A stretch of 64,000 bases of DNA from DATARR01 sp034666985 (GTDB lineage: Bacteria; Acidobacteriota; Thermoanaerobaculia; Multivoradales; UBA5704): NCBI GenBank assembly GCA_034666985.1, contig JAXDKS010000047.1, positions 1-64,000 of the forward strand. The letters are read 5' to 3'. The first letter of the stretch is position 1. Every line of letters begins with the position of its first letter. Made by a program: the position numbers and the translations under genes. Of the stretch, positions 18,201 to 26,500 are shown piece after piece. The notes below the pieces were generated by a model, which saw nothing but the letters and a program-made list of their open reading frames with translations, was not told the DNA's origin and ran no database searches.

Positions 18201-20582
18201 CCACGTCGAGTAGGTGGTGTCCTCGGAGGGACCGTAGAGATTGAGGAGCCGGCACTCCGGAGCGCGCTCCGCCAGGACGCGGGCGAGGGCCGGCGGGAAG
18301 GCCTCCCCGGCCAAGTTGACGACGCGCAGCGAAGCCGGCAGGGCGCGGTTGCGAACCAGCTCGGCCATCGCCGAGGGGACGGTGTTGAGGAGCGTCACCC
18401 GGCCGCGCATCGGCAGCTCGGGCAGCTCGAGGGCGTTCTCGGCCAGGATCACCGTCCCGCCCCGGGTGAGCGGGACGAACAGCTCGAAGATGGAAAGATC
18501 GAAGCAGATCGAGGTCGAAGCCAGGACCCCCGCGATCTCGGCGGCGGAGAAGGCCTCGGCAGCCCAGCCCATGCGGGCCACCGCGCTCCCCTGCCGGATG
18601 GCGACGCCCTTGGGCCTCCCGGTCGAGCCCGAGGTGTAGATGACGTAGGCCAGGTGGTCCGGACCTCCGAGCCCCGCCGGCAGGTCGGGAGACGCAGCCG
18701 CCAACGCCTCGCGATGGGTATCGAGGAGGACGGGCCGGGCGCCGCCCGGGCCGATCGCGGCCAGGAGCCGTTCGCGGGTGACGACCACGGCGGCAGCGCT
18801 GTCTTCCAGCATGAAGGCCAGGCGATCGGCGGGATAGGAAGGGTCCAAAGGGACGTAGGCGGCGCCCGCTTCGAGGACGCCGAGGATCGCCACCACCATC
18901 TCGCAGCCGCGATCGAGGCAGATGGCGACCGCCGTCTCGGGCCCGACACCCAGCGCCCGCAGGAAGCTCGCCAACTGCCGTGCGCGGATGCTGAGCTCGC
19001 GGTAGGTCAGGCGATCCTCCCATCCGGCCACCGCCAGAGCGTCGGGCGTCCGCGCGGCCTGCCTCTCGAACAGCTCGTGGAGCGTGCCCGTGCCCGGCAG
19101 CCTGGCCGCGGTGTCGTTCCATTCGGCGAGGAGCTGCCGCCGCTCCCCCTCGCCGAGCAGAGGGAGCTCCGAGAGCCGGAGCCCGGGCGAGGTCACGGCC
19201 GCTTCGACGAGCCGGCGGAAGTGGCCGGCGGCGCGAGCGATGGTGGACGCGTCGAAGAGGTCGGTGCTGTACTCGATGTAGCCGGCGAACCCGTCGAGGG
19301 AGCGGACGAGGTTGAGCAGCAGGTCGAGCTTGGCCGTGCCGTTGTCGACGTCCACGAGATGGAGCGCCAAGCCGCTCAGCTCCGGCGCCAGCGGCGCGCT
19401 CTGAAAGGCGAACAGCGCCCGCACCAGCGGGCTGTGGCCCAAATCACGCTGCGGCGCCAACACCTCGACCAGCCTCTCGAACGGCAGGTCCTGGTGCGAA
19501 AGGGCATTGGAGACCGAGTTGCGGACGCGCCTCAGGAGCTCGCGGAAGCTGGGGTCCTGCGTCAAGTCGGTCCGCAGGACCAGCGTGTTGGCGAAGAAGC
19601 CGATCGAGCCCTCGAGCACTGCCAGCCTGCGGCTGGAGACCGGTGCTCCCACCGCGACGTCCTCCTGTCCGCTGTAGCGCAGCAACAACGTCGCGAAAGC
19701 CGACAACAGCAGCATGAAGGGCGTCACTCCCTCGACGTCGAGCCGCCCGAGAGCCGCCGCCCACGTACCGGGTAGCGACAGCGGCTGCCGGGCCCCGCGC
19801 AGGCTCTGCACGGCCGGGCGCAGGCGGTCGGTCGGCAGCTCCAGGGCCGGCAGGTCCGCGAGCTGCCGGCGCCAGAATTCGAGCTGCCGCTCCTGAAGCT
19901 CCGCCAGATGCTGCCGCTGCCAGACCGCGAAGTCGGCGTACTGGACGGGCAGCTCCGGCAGCGGCGACGGTTCGCCGCGGGCGAAGGCCCCGTAGAGGAT
20001 CCCCAGCTCCTGCATCAGCAGCCCGGCAGACCAGGCGTCGGCGACGATGTGGTGCAGCGCCAGGAGGAGCATGTGGTCGTGCTCCGCCAACCGCAGCAGG
20101 GCGACCCGGAGGAGACCGCCCTGCTCGAGGCGGAACGGTCGCCGGGCTTCCTCTCTCGCCAGGTGCTGCACGGCGCTCTGCCGCTGCTCCTGCGGCAGAG
20201 CGCCGAGGTCGACCAGCGCCAGATCGAACTCGACCCGCTCCTCCACCACCTGGACCGGCTGGCCGCCCTGGAGGGGGAAACGCGTGCGCAGCGCCTCGTG
20301 GCGCCAGACGACTGCACGCAGAGCGAGCTCGAGGACGCCGGCCAGCAGCGGGCCCGCGATGGCGATGGCGCCGGCCACGTTGTAGGCCGGGTTGCCGGGA
20401 ACGAGCTGGTCGAGGAACCAGATCCTCTGCTGCGCGAAGGAGAGCGGAAACGCCGTCCCGTCGCGGGGCTGGCGCTCGATCCGATCGCCGTCCGCCGGCC
20501 CCTTCTTGACGCGCAGGCGGGACAGCAGGGCGCTCAGCTCCCGCGCCGACAGGCCCTCAATAGCCTTCGCCAGCTCAGCCAA
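6300..20582 (-). CDS. NRPS-B: four C-A-PCP modules plus a terminal C domain
   Basis: About 4,760 residues. The carrier Ser of each PCP (GGHSLLAT type) falls near residues 1030, 2092, 3166 and 4229; a fifth C domain at about 4260-4700 ends the protein with a basic tail. All five C domains keep HHxxxD (HHIVADA, HHAVCDG, HHIVADA, HHIVGDA, HHIVADG). No epimerase or thioesterase domain is present. A-domain pockets read by eye: A1 D-L-F-N-N-A-L-T-Y, the known Ala signature; A2 D-V-P-H-M-S-L-V-E, Ser-like and weak; A3 atypical, HDPLLRD at the first pocket motif, unassigned; A4 D-A-W-Y-I-G-E-S-F, probably hydrophobic. I place the start at TTG 20582, not ATG 20636, because GGGAGG sits 6 bases upstream and the gene then overlaps the NRPS-A stop by 8 bases. 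Confidence 0.95.
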   Translation of the reverse strand: MAELAKAIEGLSARELSALLSRLRVKKGPADGDRIERQPRDGTAFPLSFAQQRIWFLDQLVPGNPAYNVAGAIAIAGPLLAGVLELALRAVVWRHEALRTRFPLQGGQPVQVVEERVEFDLALVDLGALPQEQRQSAVQHLAREEARRPFRLEQGGLLRVALLRLAEHDHMLLLALHHIVADAWSAGLLMQELGILYGAFARGEPSPLPELPVQYADFAVWQRQHLAELQERQLEFWRRQLADLPALELPTDRLRPAVQSLRGARQPLSLPGTWAAALGRLDVEGVTPFMLLLSAFATLLLRYSGQEDVAVGAPVSSRRLAVLEGSIGFFANTLVLRTDLTQDPSFRELLRRVRNSVSNALSHQDLPFERLVEVLAPQRDLGHSPLVRALFAFQSAPLAPELSGLALHLVDVDNGTAKLDLLLNLVRSLDGFAGYIEYSTDLFDASTIARAAGHFRRLVEAAVTSPGLRLSELPLLGEGERRQLLAEWNDTAARLPGTGTLHELFERQAARTPDALAVAGWEDRLTYRELSIRARQLASFLRALGVGPETAVAICLDRGCEMVVAILGVLEAGAAYVPLDPSYPADRLAFMLEDSAAAVVVTRERLLAAIGPGGARPVLLDTHREALAAASPDLPAGLGGPDHLAYVIYTSGSTGRPKGVAIRQGSAVARMGWAAEAFSAAEIAGVLASTSICFDLSIFELFVPLTRGGTVILAENALELPELPMRGRVTLLNTVPSAMAELVRNRALPASLRVVNLAGEAFPPALARVLAERAPECRLLNLYGPSEDTTYSTWATVSGADPRPPAIGRPLVGTRAHVLGRRLELAPIGVPGELCIGGEGLARGYLRRPELTAERFIPDPFAAAAGARLYRTGDLVRRRPNGDLEFLGRLDHQVKVRGFRIELGEVEAALAAQPQVREAVVVVRGEAGQARLVAYVVPAGAAISQAELRAALALRLPAVMVPGLFVALPELPRTPNGKIDRRSLPAPEADSTPTSATGPRNPVEEMVATICAELLGRERVGIFDSFFDLGGHSLLATRLVSRLGDAFQTQLPVRAVFEAPTVAALAERLGGELRRRPVPPVQPLPRPVDPPLSFGQERLWFLHQMEPESALYNLPFALRLRGPLEMAALFAGLAAVALRHETLRTRFAVIDERPVQRIAPEPAPQPPVCDLAGLPAPAGEREAQRLTAAEARRPFDLARGPLARWQILRLAPEDHVLVLNLHHAVCDGWSLGILVRELGVLYREAGRSPLLPLPVQYVDYARWQREWLQGEVLDEQLAYWRRRLAAPPVLDLPTDRPRPARRAGRGGSLTVELPGELVRTLRELGRTEGVTLFMVLLAGFQALLARHTDRSDVAVGAPVANRARPELEGLIGFFVNTLVLRVDMAGDPPLRGLLADVREAALGAYGHQDLPFEKLVEELQPERDASRTAFVQSVLVLQNASLGTLELPGVRCEAVEVPTGTAKFDLTLGLRESGEALTGVLEYDRDLFDAVTVRRMIGQLQNLLRSLVADPGARLSDLSLLAASEAHQIGVEWNDAGRQYSDGDRCLHTLIEAQVWRTPEAVALVFAGEALTYAELNARANRLAHRLRRLGVGCGDRVGLCLERSAEMVAGLLAVLKAGAAYVPLDPGYPRERLAFMLADSQVRVLLTQSGLPALLPAADGGEPGPLVLCLDTDQEWLARESSEDPEPFPTGDALAYAIYTSGSTGRPKGVENTHRGIVNRLLWMQEAYPLHACDRVLQKTPFGFDVSVPELFWPLLVGARLVVARPGGHQDPAYLAQLIAEQGVTTAHFVPSMLQAFVEEPGVRFCRSLRLVMASGEALPFELQARFFARFAGVAEVALYNLYGPTEAAVEVTFHRCVPVGARETVPIGRPVANTRIHLLDRHGRPVSLGVTGELHIGGVQVARGYFGRPDLTAERFVPDALGREPGARLYRTGDLARHLPSGEIEYLGRTDQQVKLRGFRIELGEIEAVLASHPGVREAVVLARSEGSGDTRLVAYLVPRAVRTPEPELRRWLAQRLPDSMVPSELVELEALPLTPSGKVDRRMLPAPPNRAQAALAAPRTPIEELVCGIAAELLGVDELVPAASFFGAGGHSLLAARLAARLRSACGIELPLRDLFEASTLAELADRVEVALQRGAGLSPSAPIPRAAGAGPYPLSFSQERIWFLEQLDPGKGVYNMPATVQLRGALDRAALGRALGEVVRRHDALRARFLDRAGRPEQVVEPVAEVALPWLDLSALPAGRRVPEAERLAQREAVAGFDLARGPLLRTPLLDLGELGHRLLFNVHHIVADAWSVAVLMREIVALYEAFTAGHPSPLPELPIRYVDYAVWQRRRIAAAAEADLLAYWRERLAGAPEGLTLPADRPRTTVSAYRGGRRSLVLAPRLSGEVGRLARRLRATPFMVLLAAVNVLLQRHTGSDDVIVGFPISVRSRTELGGIVGIFLNTLPLRVDLSGDPEFAGLVERVRDACLEAYARQDLPFEQILAALQPDREMGRRPLFQVLFNLLDLPRYEMVAGGLEVALSPPAEIPSKFDLTFYVTAQGEEGIVFDLVYNADLFVAERIEEVLRQLRAVLEQATEAAGRRLAELSLVTAAAASWLPSPRMELAATCLGPVQARFGEQARRHPDAPAVAGGGRTWSYRDLDAESDRLARLLLASGVRPEETAAVYGPRSPQLVAALLGILKAGAAFLILDPAYPALRLIDRLRIARPRSWITVAGTPVPQELARCLDSADLRCRVELGLPPGGRAPERQPAQDLEVLCEPGSLAYVAFTSGSTGEPKALLGDHGPLSHFLRWHAGTFAFSRLDRFAMLSGLAHDPLLRDVFTPLWLGATLCVPEPEDLASPSRMVAWMRQQAITVAHLTPALSQVLAAAGADVSLPDLRYAFFGGAPLSGLDAARLRKLAPAVTSVNLYGTTETPQAMSFHVVTPQEVGGEQLVPLGRGIEGVQLLVLRGSDSLCGIGELGEIHVRTPYLTRGYLGDAALTAARFLVNPFTGRADDRMYRTGDLGRYQPDGEVSFAGRADRQSQVRGFRVEPAEVETALCGHPAVREAVVVAVPDGSHGQKLVAYVVAATDRPPAPGELRSHLLRLLPEPAVPAAFVALAGIPLTPNGKVDLRALPEPEEPAVEAAAELLTPVEELLAGIFAEVLGQDRVGVEEDFFERGGHSLLATQVVARVREALGVDLPVRSVFQAPTVQALAAQVEREMGTGERHATAAIPPLGREHPLPLSSAQLRLWFLDQMEPGSPVYNIPLAVRATGPFDPPALAAALTELVRRHEALRTSFAVTLGEPVQVIHPPQRMGLPQADLAGLPGPLARAEAERLIRKEARHPFDLGRAPLLRALIVTLAPERRLVLVTLHHIVGDAWSMGILLREVAALFGAASRGGPSPLPELEIQYADFAGWQRGWLASEAPRAEIEYWKERLAGAPKSLELPTDRPRPAVPTYRGSSFPIPLSEPLSRSILAMGRKAGATLFMVLIAAFDVLLGRYTGQRDLVVGSPIAGRNRREIEGLIGCFVNTLALRADLAGDPTWRGLLQRVRRTTLEAYNFQDLPFERLVEELQPVRDLGRTPVFQVMCALQNVPSGPLAVPPLRLEPLILAVVAAKFDLTLSVEETAEGLVGTWEYSRDLFDGVSVRRMAAHFENVLAAAASDPDVPLSRLPLLSAAERHEVLSEWNDSALAYPRERLIHELFEQQVRRAPGAVAVTFRDRRLTYAELNARANRLAYWLRARGVRPEVLVAVLVERSLEMVVALLGILKAGGAYAPLEPQTPPRRLRFLLDDLASPVLLTQGALLLELEAAGGFSGPVLCLDAEACAGEREDDPGFGGDPAQLAYINYTSGSTGAPKGVIVPHLGVTRLVCDPSYMQFGPDERFLQLSTYAWDAATWEIWGALLHGGCLVMIPRETVLDFPALARTVAEERITALYLTTALFNQVIEAAWEGLVGLRTLIVGGETASVPHFRRAVRLLPKTRIINEYGPTENTSFSSWELVEEVPETGALPIGRPLSRSTVYVLDRELEPVPVGIAGELLLGGDGLARGYLGRPDLTAERFVPSPLGFGERLYRSGDLSFWGADGRLGFLGRTDFQIKIRGHRIELAEVEEAVKRHPAVLDAVVVGYEPTPQDRQLAAYVVPRPLAGGGVEGIDAAALRSFLKSSLPDYMVPAAFTLLEAIPLTPTGKADRRALPAPRLRTEEVRTAPRTAIEIGLAGLWSELLPGGAVGLDDDFFELGGHSLLATRLMVRIQETFGVRVELRSLFESPTVAALAREVEAARQRGGGESEPALAPQPAVGDFPLSSAQQRVWFAEQLEPGTGIHNLMVALRLAGRLDAAALAAALREVVRRHAALRTTFHSAAGEPVQRVAREARIELPWVDLRALPPDAREAEARRLTRAQREIPFDLETGPLLRLHLLVLAGEEAVLCLTVHHIVADGWSLGLLARELSALYDAAERAGPPSLAAPLAQYPDFVAWELERSRGSGLEKQIAYWKRRLSGGLEELRLPGDHPRPEEPSRRGAYHALSFPGPLSEGLSAVGRQAGGSLFMTLLAAYSTLLHFYSGQEDIVVGSPVATRLRREFESSIGLYINTVALRSDLSGNPTFRELLERVREVCLGAYANADLPFEKLVDALGLNRDSRRAPLYRVWFVLQNTPPALLTASGLTIELLPPEGGMTKFDLALNLVESEVGLRGRFEYNVDQLAATTIAAMGGHFEAILRRVAADPQVRIAELRQEFEDAERRSRQAASEQVRAALHAKLKRGRRGQPSEN

Positions 20583-23500
20583 GAAGGACCTCCCTCCCGC
20601 CGTGCCCCCCGTCCTGCGCGATCCCCATCGCGGCAAGCTCCTGGCTGATGACTCCCCCCTCCTGCTCGACGAGGTGCTGGACGACGCTCACCGCGAGCTC
20701 GGCGATGGTGGGGGCGTCGAACAGGCTCCGCACCGGCAGCTCGACGCCGAACACCTCGCGCACTCGCGCCAGCAGGCGGCCGATCAGCAGCGAATGCCCC
20801 CCGAGGTCGAAGAAGCTGGTGAAGACGTCCACCCGCTCACGGCCGAGCAGCTCGCCCCACAGCTCTGCCAGCACCGCCTCGACGGCGTTGCGCGGCCCGG
20901 CGACATCGCGATCCGCGGCAGCGCCGGCGTCGAGCGCGGGCAGGGCGCGCCGATCGACCTTGCCGTTCGGAGTCAAGGGCAGCTCGGGGATCGGGACGAT
21001 CTGACGCGGCACCATGTATTCCGGTAGCCGGGAGCGCAAGAACGGCTTCCAATCGCCCGCTTCCACCTTCTGCCCGGAGCGCAGCACGACATAGGCGGCC
21101 AGCTCGCGGCTCCCCGCGATCTCCACCACGACGACGACCGCCTCGCGCACCGCGGGATGCTCGCCGAAGACCGACTCGACCTCTCCCAGCTCGATACGGT
21201 TGCCGCGGATCTTGACCTGATGATCGCGACGCGCGACGAACTCGAGCCGGCCGTCCGCCCGCCGCCGGACGAGGTCGCCGGTGCGATACATGCGCTCTCC
21301 CGGCCGGCTGCTGAACGGATTGGGGACCAGGGACGCCGCGGTCACCTCCGGCCGGCCGAGATAGGCCTGGGTCAGCCCCTCGCCCGCGAGGCAAAGCTCG
21401 CCGGTTGCGCCAACGGGCAGTGGGATGAGGCGGCGGTCGAGCACGTAGGCTTGCGTGTTGTCGATAGGCCGGCCGATCGGCGGCTCTTCGGCGCCTCCCG
21501 CCATCACCCGCGCAGACGTCGCCACCACCGTGTTCTCGGTCGGGCCGTAGTGGTTGAACAGCTCCAGGGGCGGGTCTCGCCGGAGACGGTGCAAGCGGTC
21601 CCCGCCCGTGAGAATCGCGCGCAGGGCGACGGGCGGCGGGAGGTCTTCCTGGAGGGCGGCCTCCAGCAGGGGAGTGGGCAGGAACGAGATCGTCACCCGC
21701 CGCTCGGCGAGCCAGCCCCATAGCTCGGCCGGCGCGGCGAGCACCTCCGGGCCGGGCACGTGCAGGGAGGCACCCGCGGCCAAGTAGGGCCAGACCTCCC
21801 AGACCGAAGCGTCGAACCCCGTTCCGGCGAGCAGGCTCGCCCTGTCCCGCGCCGTAATGGCATAGGCGCGCCGATGCCAGGCGACCAGGTTCGCCAGCGA
21901 GCGGTGGCTGATCTCGACTCCCTTGGGACGGCCCGTAGAGCCGGAGGTGTAGATCACGTAGGCGGCATCCTCGAGGCCCGCTCCTCGCGTCTCCTCCCAG
22001 GCGCAACCCGGCTCGGGCGCGAGCACGCTCTCGTCGAGAGAGACCGGCACGACACCCGCCATGGCGGCGAGGGCCTGCGGAGCGCGCGCCAGCAGCACCG
22101 TCGCGGCGCTGTCGCGCAGCGCATAGGCGAGCCGCTCGGGAGGGTTGGCGGGATCCAACGCCACGTAGGCTCCTCCGGCCTTGAGGACCGCCAGCGCGGC
22201 GACGAGCAGCTCCAACGAACGCTCGGCACAGAGGCCGACCCGCCCCTGCGGACCGACCCCCAGCGAGCGCAGGTGCCGCGCCAGCCGGGCGGCCCTCGCC
22301 TCGAGCTCGCCGTAGGTCAGGCGCCGCTCGCCCTGCTCGGCCGCCAGGCGGCCGGGATGGCTCCGCGCCTGCTCCGCGAAGAGCTCATGGACGCATCTGC
22401 CGTCCGCCACCTCGGCGGCGCTGTCGTTCCACTCCGCCAGGACCTGATGGCGCTCCGCAAGGGCGAGCAGCGACAGCTCGGACAGGTGCCGCCCCGGATT
22501 CTCGGCGGCGGCGGACAACAGACTCTCCACATGGCGCAACGCGCGCTGGATGGTCACTGCAGCGAAGAGGTCCGTGCTGTACTCGAACGTGAGGGTGAAC
22601 GAGCCAGCCGCCTCCCGCACCAGGGCGGTCAGGTCGAACCGCGCGTTCCGGGTCTCGATCTCGACCAGCGCGGCGCGGAGGCCCGGGAGGAGGATCTCCG
22701 GCAGGTCGGGGCTCTGGGCAATCACCGCCTCGATCAGCGGTTGGCGGCTGCGATCACGGTCCGGCTGCAGCTCTTCGACCAGCAGCTCGAACGGCAGGTC
22801 CTGGTGGACGTAGGCCGCGAGCACCGTCTTCCGTACCCGGCTCAGAGCTTCGCCGAAGGCCGGGTCCCCGCTCAGATCGGCGCGCAGCACGATCATGTTG
22901 ACGAAAAACCCGATCAGCCCCTCGAGCTCCTCCCGGGTACGGCCGGCAGCCGGCGCCCCCACCCACAGGTCGTCCTGCCCCGAGTAGCGGGAGAAGAGCG
23001 CCAGGAACGCCGCCAGGAACACCATGAACGGGGTGACGGCCTGCACGCGCGCCAACTGACTCAGAGCGGCAGCCAGGCCGGCCGGAACCACCGCCGTCTC
23101 GGCGGCGCCGCGGAAGGAGCGGACCGTGGGCCGTGGGAAGTCGGTGGGGAATGCGAGCGGCGGCGGCTCGCCGGCGAGCTGCTCCTTCCAGAAGCCCAGC
23201 AGCCGCTCCGCACGGACCTCTCCCGCCAGCTCGGCGCGCTGCCAGGCCGCGTAATCGGCGTATTGGACCCGCAGAGCGGGGAGAGCGGGAAGAGCACCTG
23301 CCAACGCTGCCGGATAGAGCGCTCCCAGCTCGCGGGCGAAGATCTCCATCGACCACCCGTCGAAAACGATGTGGTGAAAATTGAGCAGCAGCTCGTGTTC
23401 CCGTGCTGCCAGGCGCAGCAGCCGCCAGCGCCCCAGCGGACCGGCCGCCAGGTCGAAGGGACAGGAGGCATCCTCCGCCGCGAGCCTGCGGGCTTCGGCC

Positions 23501-26500
23501 GCGCGCCGGCCGGGCTCCAGCCCGCCGAGATCGATGACAGGGAAGGCCGCCGGCGACGGCGCCAGGACGACCTGGCGGGGCTGGCCCTCGCGCACCGGGA
23601 AAACGGTCCTCAGCGCCTCATGGCGACGCACGATCCTGGCCACGCTCCACGCCAGCGCTGGGACGTTGAGCTCGCCGGCCAGGTGGAGCACGGCGGGCAT
23701 CGAATAGGCGGTGCAGCCCGGCTGCAGTTGGTCCAGGAACCAGAGCCGCTGCTGAGCGAACGAGGGCGGCGGCTCGCCGCCGTGAGGTCCGGGAGCGAGC
23801 GGCGAGACCACCGGCCGGGGGCCTGCCAGGGCCGCCTCGATCCTGGCCGCCAGAGCGGCCAGCGTCGGGGTCTCCAGGACCGAAGCGGGGCCGAGCTCCA
23901 CGCCGAAGGTCGAACGCACTCGCGACACCAGGCGCATCGCCACCAGCGAGTGGCCGCCGAGGTCGAAGAAGCTCTCGTCCGGCTTCGGACGCCGCCCCAG
24001 GAGCTCCACCCAGAGATCGCTCAGCAGCTCGGTGACCGGCGTCTGTCCGCGAGCGGCAAGCGGCGGCACGAGCTCGGGAGCCCGCTCCGGCGCGGGCAGC
24101 GCCTGGCGATCCAACTTGCCGTTCGGCGTCAGCGGCAGCCCCGCGAGTTCGACCCAGAGCGAGGGCACCATGTAGGCCGGGAGGCGGCCGCGCAGGTGCT
24201 CTCGCAGCTCGGCCGCCGTGGCGCTCGCCCCCTCTCCCCGCACCCAGTAGGCCACCAGGTCGAGATCGCCGTGCGGGTCCCGCCGCCCGATCACCGCCGC
24301 ATCGCCTACCTGCGGACACGAACGCAGCGCCGCCTCGATCTCGCCGATCTCGATACGGAAGCCGCGAATCTTCACCTGGTGATCGGTACGTCCGAGGAAA
24401 TCCAGCTCCCCGTCAGGCCGGAAGCGGGCGAGGTCACCTGTGCGGTAGAGGCGGCCGCCGGGATCGGCTCCGAAGGAGTCGGGGATGAAACGCTCGGCGG
24501 TGATGTCCGGCCGGCCGAGGTAGCACCGTGCGAGACCGCGGCCGCCGAGGAGCAACTCGCCCACGGCCCCGACCGGCACCGGCTCGAACCGTTCATCGAC
24601 CAGACAGACACGACCGTTGGCGATCGGCCGGCCGATGGAGGGGGGCCCGCTCTTGCCGGGTCCGACCAGCGCCCAAGTCGAATAGGTCGTGTCCTCCGAG
24701 GGCCCGTAGAGATTGAGGACACGCTCGATACCCGGCTGGCGGAGAACGGCGTCGACCAGCGGACGGGTCAGCGGCTCGCCAGCCAGATTGACGGTGAGAA
24801 CCGAAGCCGGGAGAGCGCCATTGCGCAGCACCTCCGCCATGGCCGAAGGGACGGTGTTGACGAGGCTCACCCGGTCGCGAGCGGGCAGCGCAGCCAGCTC
24901 CAGCGCATTCTCGGCCAGGATCACCGTACCGCCGCGGCTGAGCGGAACGAACAGCTCGAAAATGGAAAGGTCGAAGCAGATCGAGGTCGACGCCAGGACG
25001 CCAGCCACCTCCGCCGGCCGGAAGGCCTCGCCGGCCCAGGCCAGGAGGGCGACCGCGGAGCGGTGCTCGATCGCGACCCCCTTGGGTAGACCGGTCGAGC
25101 CCGAGGTATAGATCACATAGGCGAGGTTGGCCGGCCGCGCTCGTCCGGCCGGCCCGCCGGTACCGCGCTCACCCGCGCGGATCGGTTTCCCGTCGAGCAG
25201 GAGCCGCGGGATCGCGTCGTCCGCCGGCAGGCCCCCCGCCGATCGGCGGTCGGTGACGACGACCGCCACCGCGGCGTCGCGGAGCATGAACTCGAGGCGC
25301 TGGGAGGGATAGGAGGCATCCAGGGGAACGTAGGCTCCGCCCGCCTTGAGGACGGCCAGGAGGGTCACCACCAGGTCGGGTGTCCGCGGCAGACAGACTC
25401 CGACCCGCACCTCCGGTCCGACTCCCGAAGCCATGAGCCAGCGAGCCAACTCGCCGGCCCGCCCGTCGAGCTCGGCGTAGCAAAGGCTCTCGTCACGCCA
25501 GACGACCGCCTCGCGATCCGGCGTCTGGCGTGCCTGGGCCTCGAAGGCATGGTGAAGGAGCCCCTCTCCGGGAAGAGCCGGGACCGGGGAGCTCCACTCC
25601 ACCGTCAACTGGAACCGCTCCGCCGCGGCCAGGAGCGGCAGGGCGCCGACACGGCTCGCCGGGTCTGCGGCAACCGACTGGAGCAGGGTCGCCAGGTGAC
25701 CCAACATCCTGCCGATCGTCGCGGCATCGAAGAGGTCTTGGTTATACCGCAGCGAGAGCGAGACGGCGCCATCGCTCGCCGCCGCGGTCAACGAGAGGTG
25801 GAAGGGCTCGCGCTGATCAGGGAGGTGCAGCGATGCGAGCTCGAGGCCGCCCAGCTCCATCTTGACTCCCTCCTCGCCCAACGCGAAGGCGGACAACCCG
25901 GGTAGCTCCGGCGGGTCCGGGCCCTGGAAGGCGAAAAGGACCTGGAACAGCGGCGGGCGAGCAGGGTCCCGAAGCGGCTGCAGCCGCTCCGCCATCAAGG
26001 CGAAAGGAAAGGATTGGTGCTCAAGCCCCCCAAGGACGCGGAGTCGAGCTTGAGCCAGGAGCTCGCCAAAGGCCGGATTTCCGCCCAGATCGGCGCGCAA
26101 CGGCAGCGGGTTCACGAAGTAGCCCACCACGTCCTGGAGCTCGCGGCAGGCTCGGCCGGAGGCCGGCGATCCCACCACGATCTGCGGCTGGCCGGTGGAA
26201 CGGTGGAGGAGGGTCTGGAACGCCGACAGCAGGACCATGAAGATCGTGCAGTGCCCCTCCCGCGCCAGGAGACGCAACGCCATCGACAGCTCGGGAGCAA
26301 GATGCAGCGGCCGCGACGCTCCGCGGTAGGTCTGCACTGCCGGCAGCATGCGGTCGGTCGGCAGGTCGAGAGCGCGCAGGTCGCCGGACAGTTGCTGCTG
26401 CCAATAAGCCCAGAGGCGCTCCCCTTCAGGCCCCTCCAGCAGGCGCTGCTGCCAGGCCACGAAATCGTCGTACCCCCGCAGCGGCGGAGCCGCTTCCTCA

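Noticed and set aside
15216..19775. Plus-strand open frame of 1,519 codons
   Set aside because: Lies entirely antisense to NRPS-B; composition is that of a high-GC shadow frame (His/Gln/Arg/Gly-rich) with no domain motif.
21760..25089. Plus-strand open frame of 1,109 codons
   Set aside because: Antisense shadow of NRPS-A, no recognisable motif or ribosome site.
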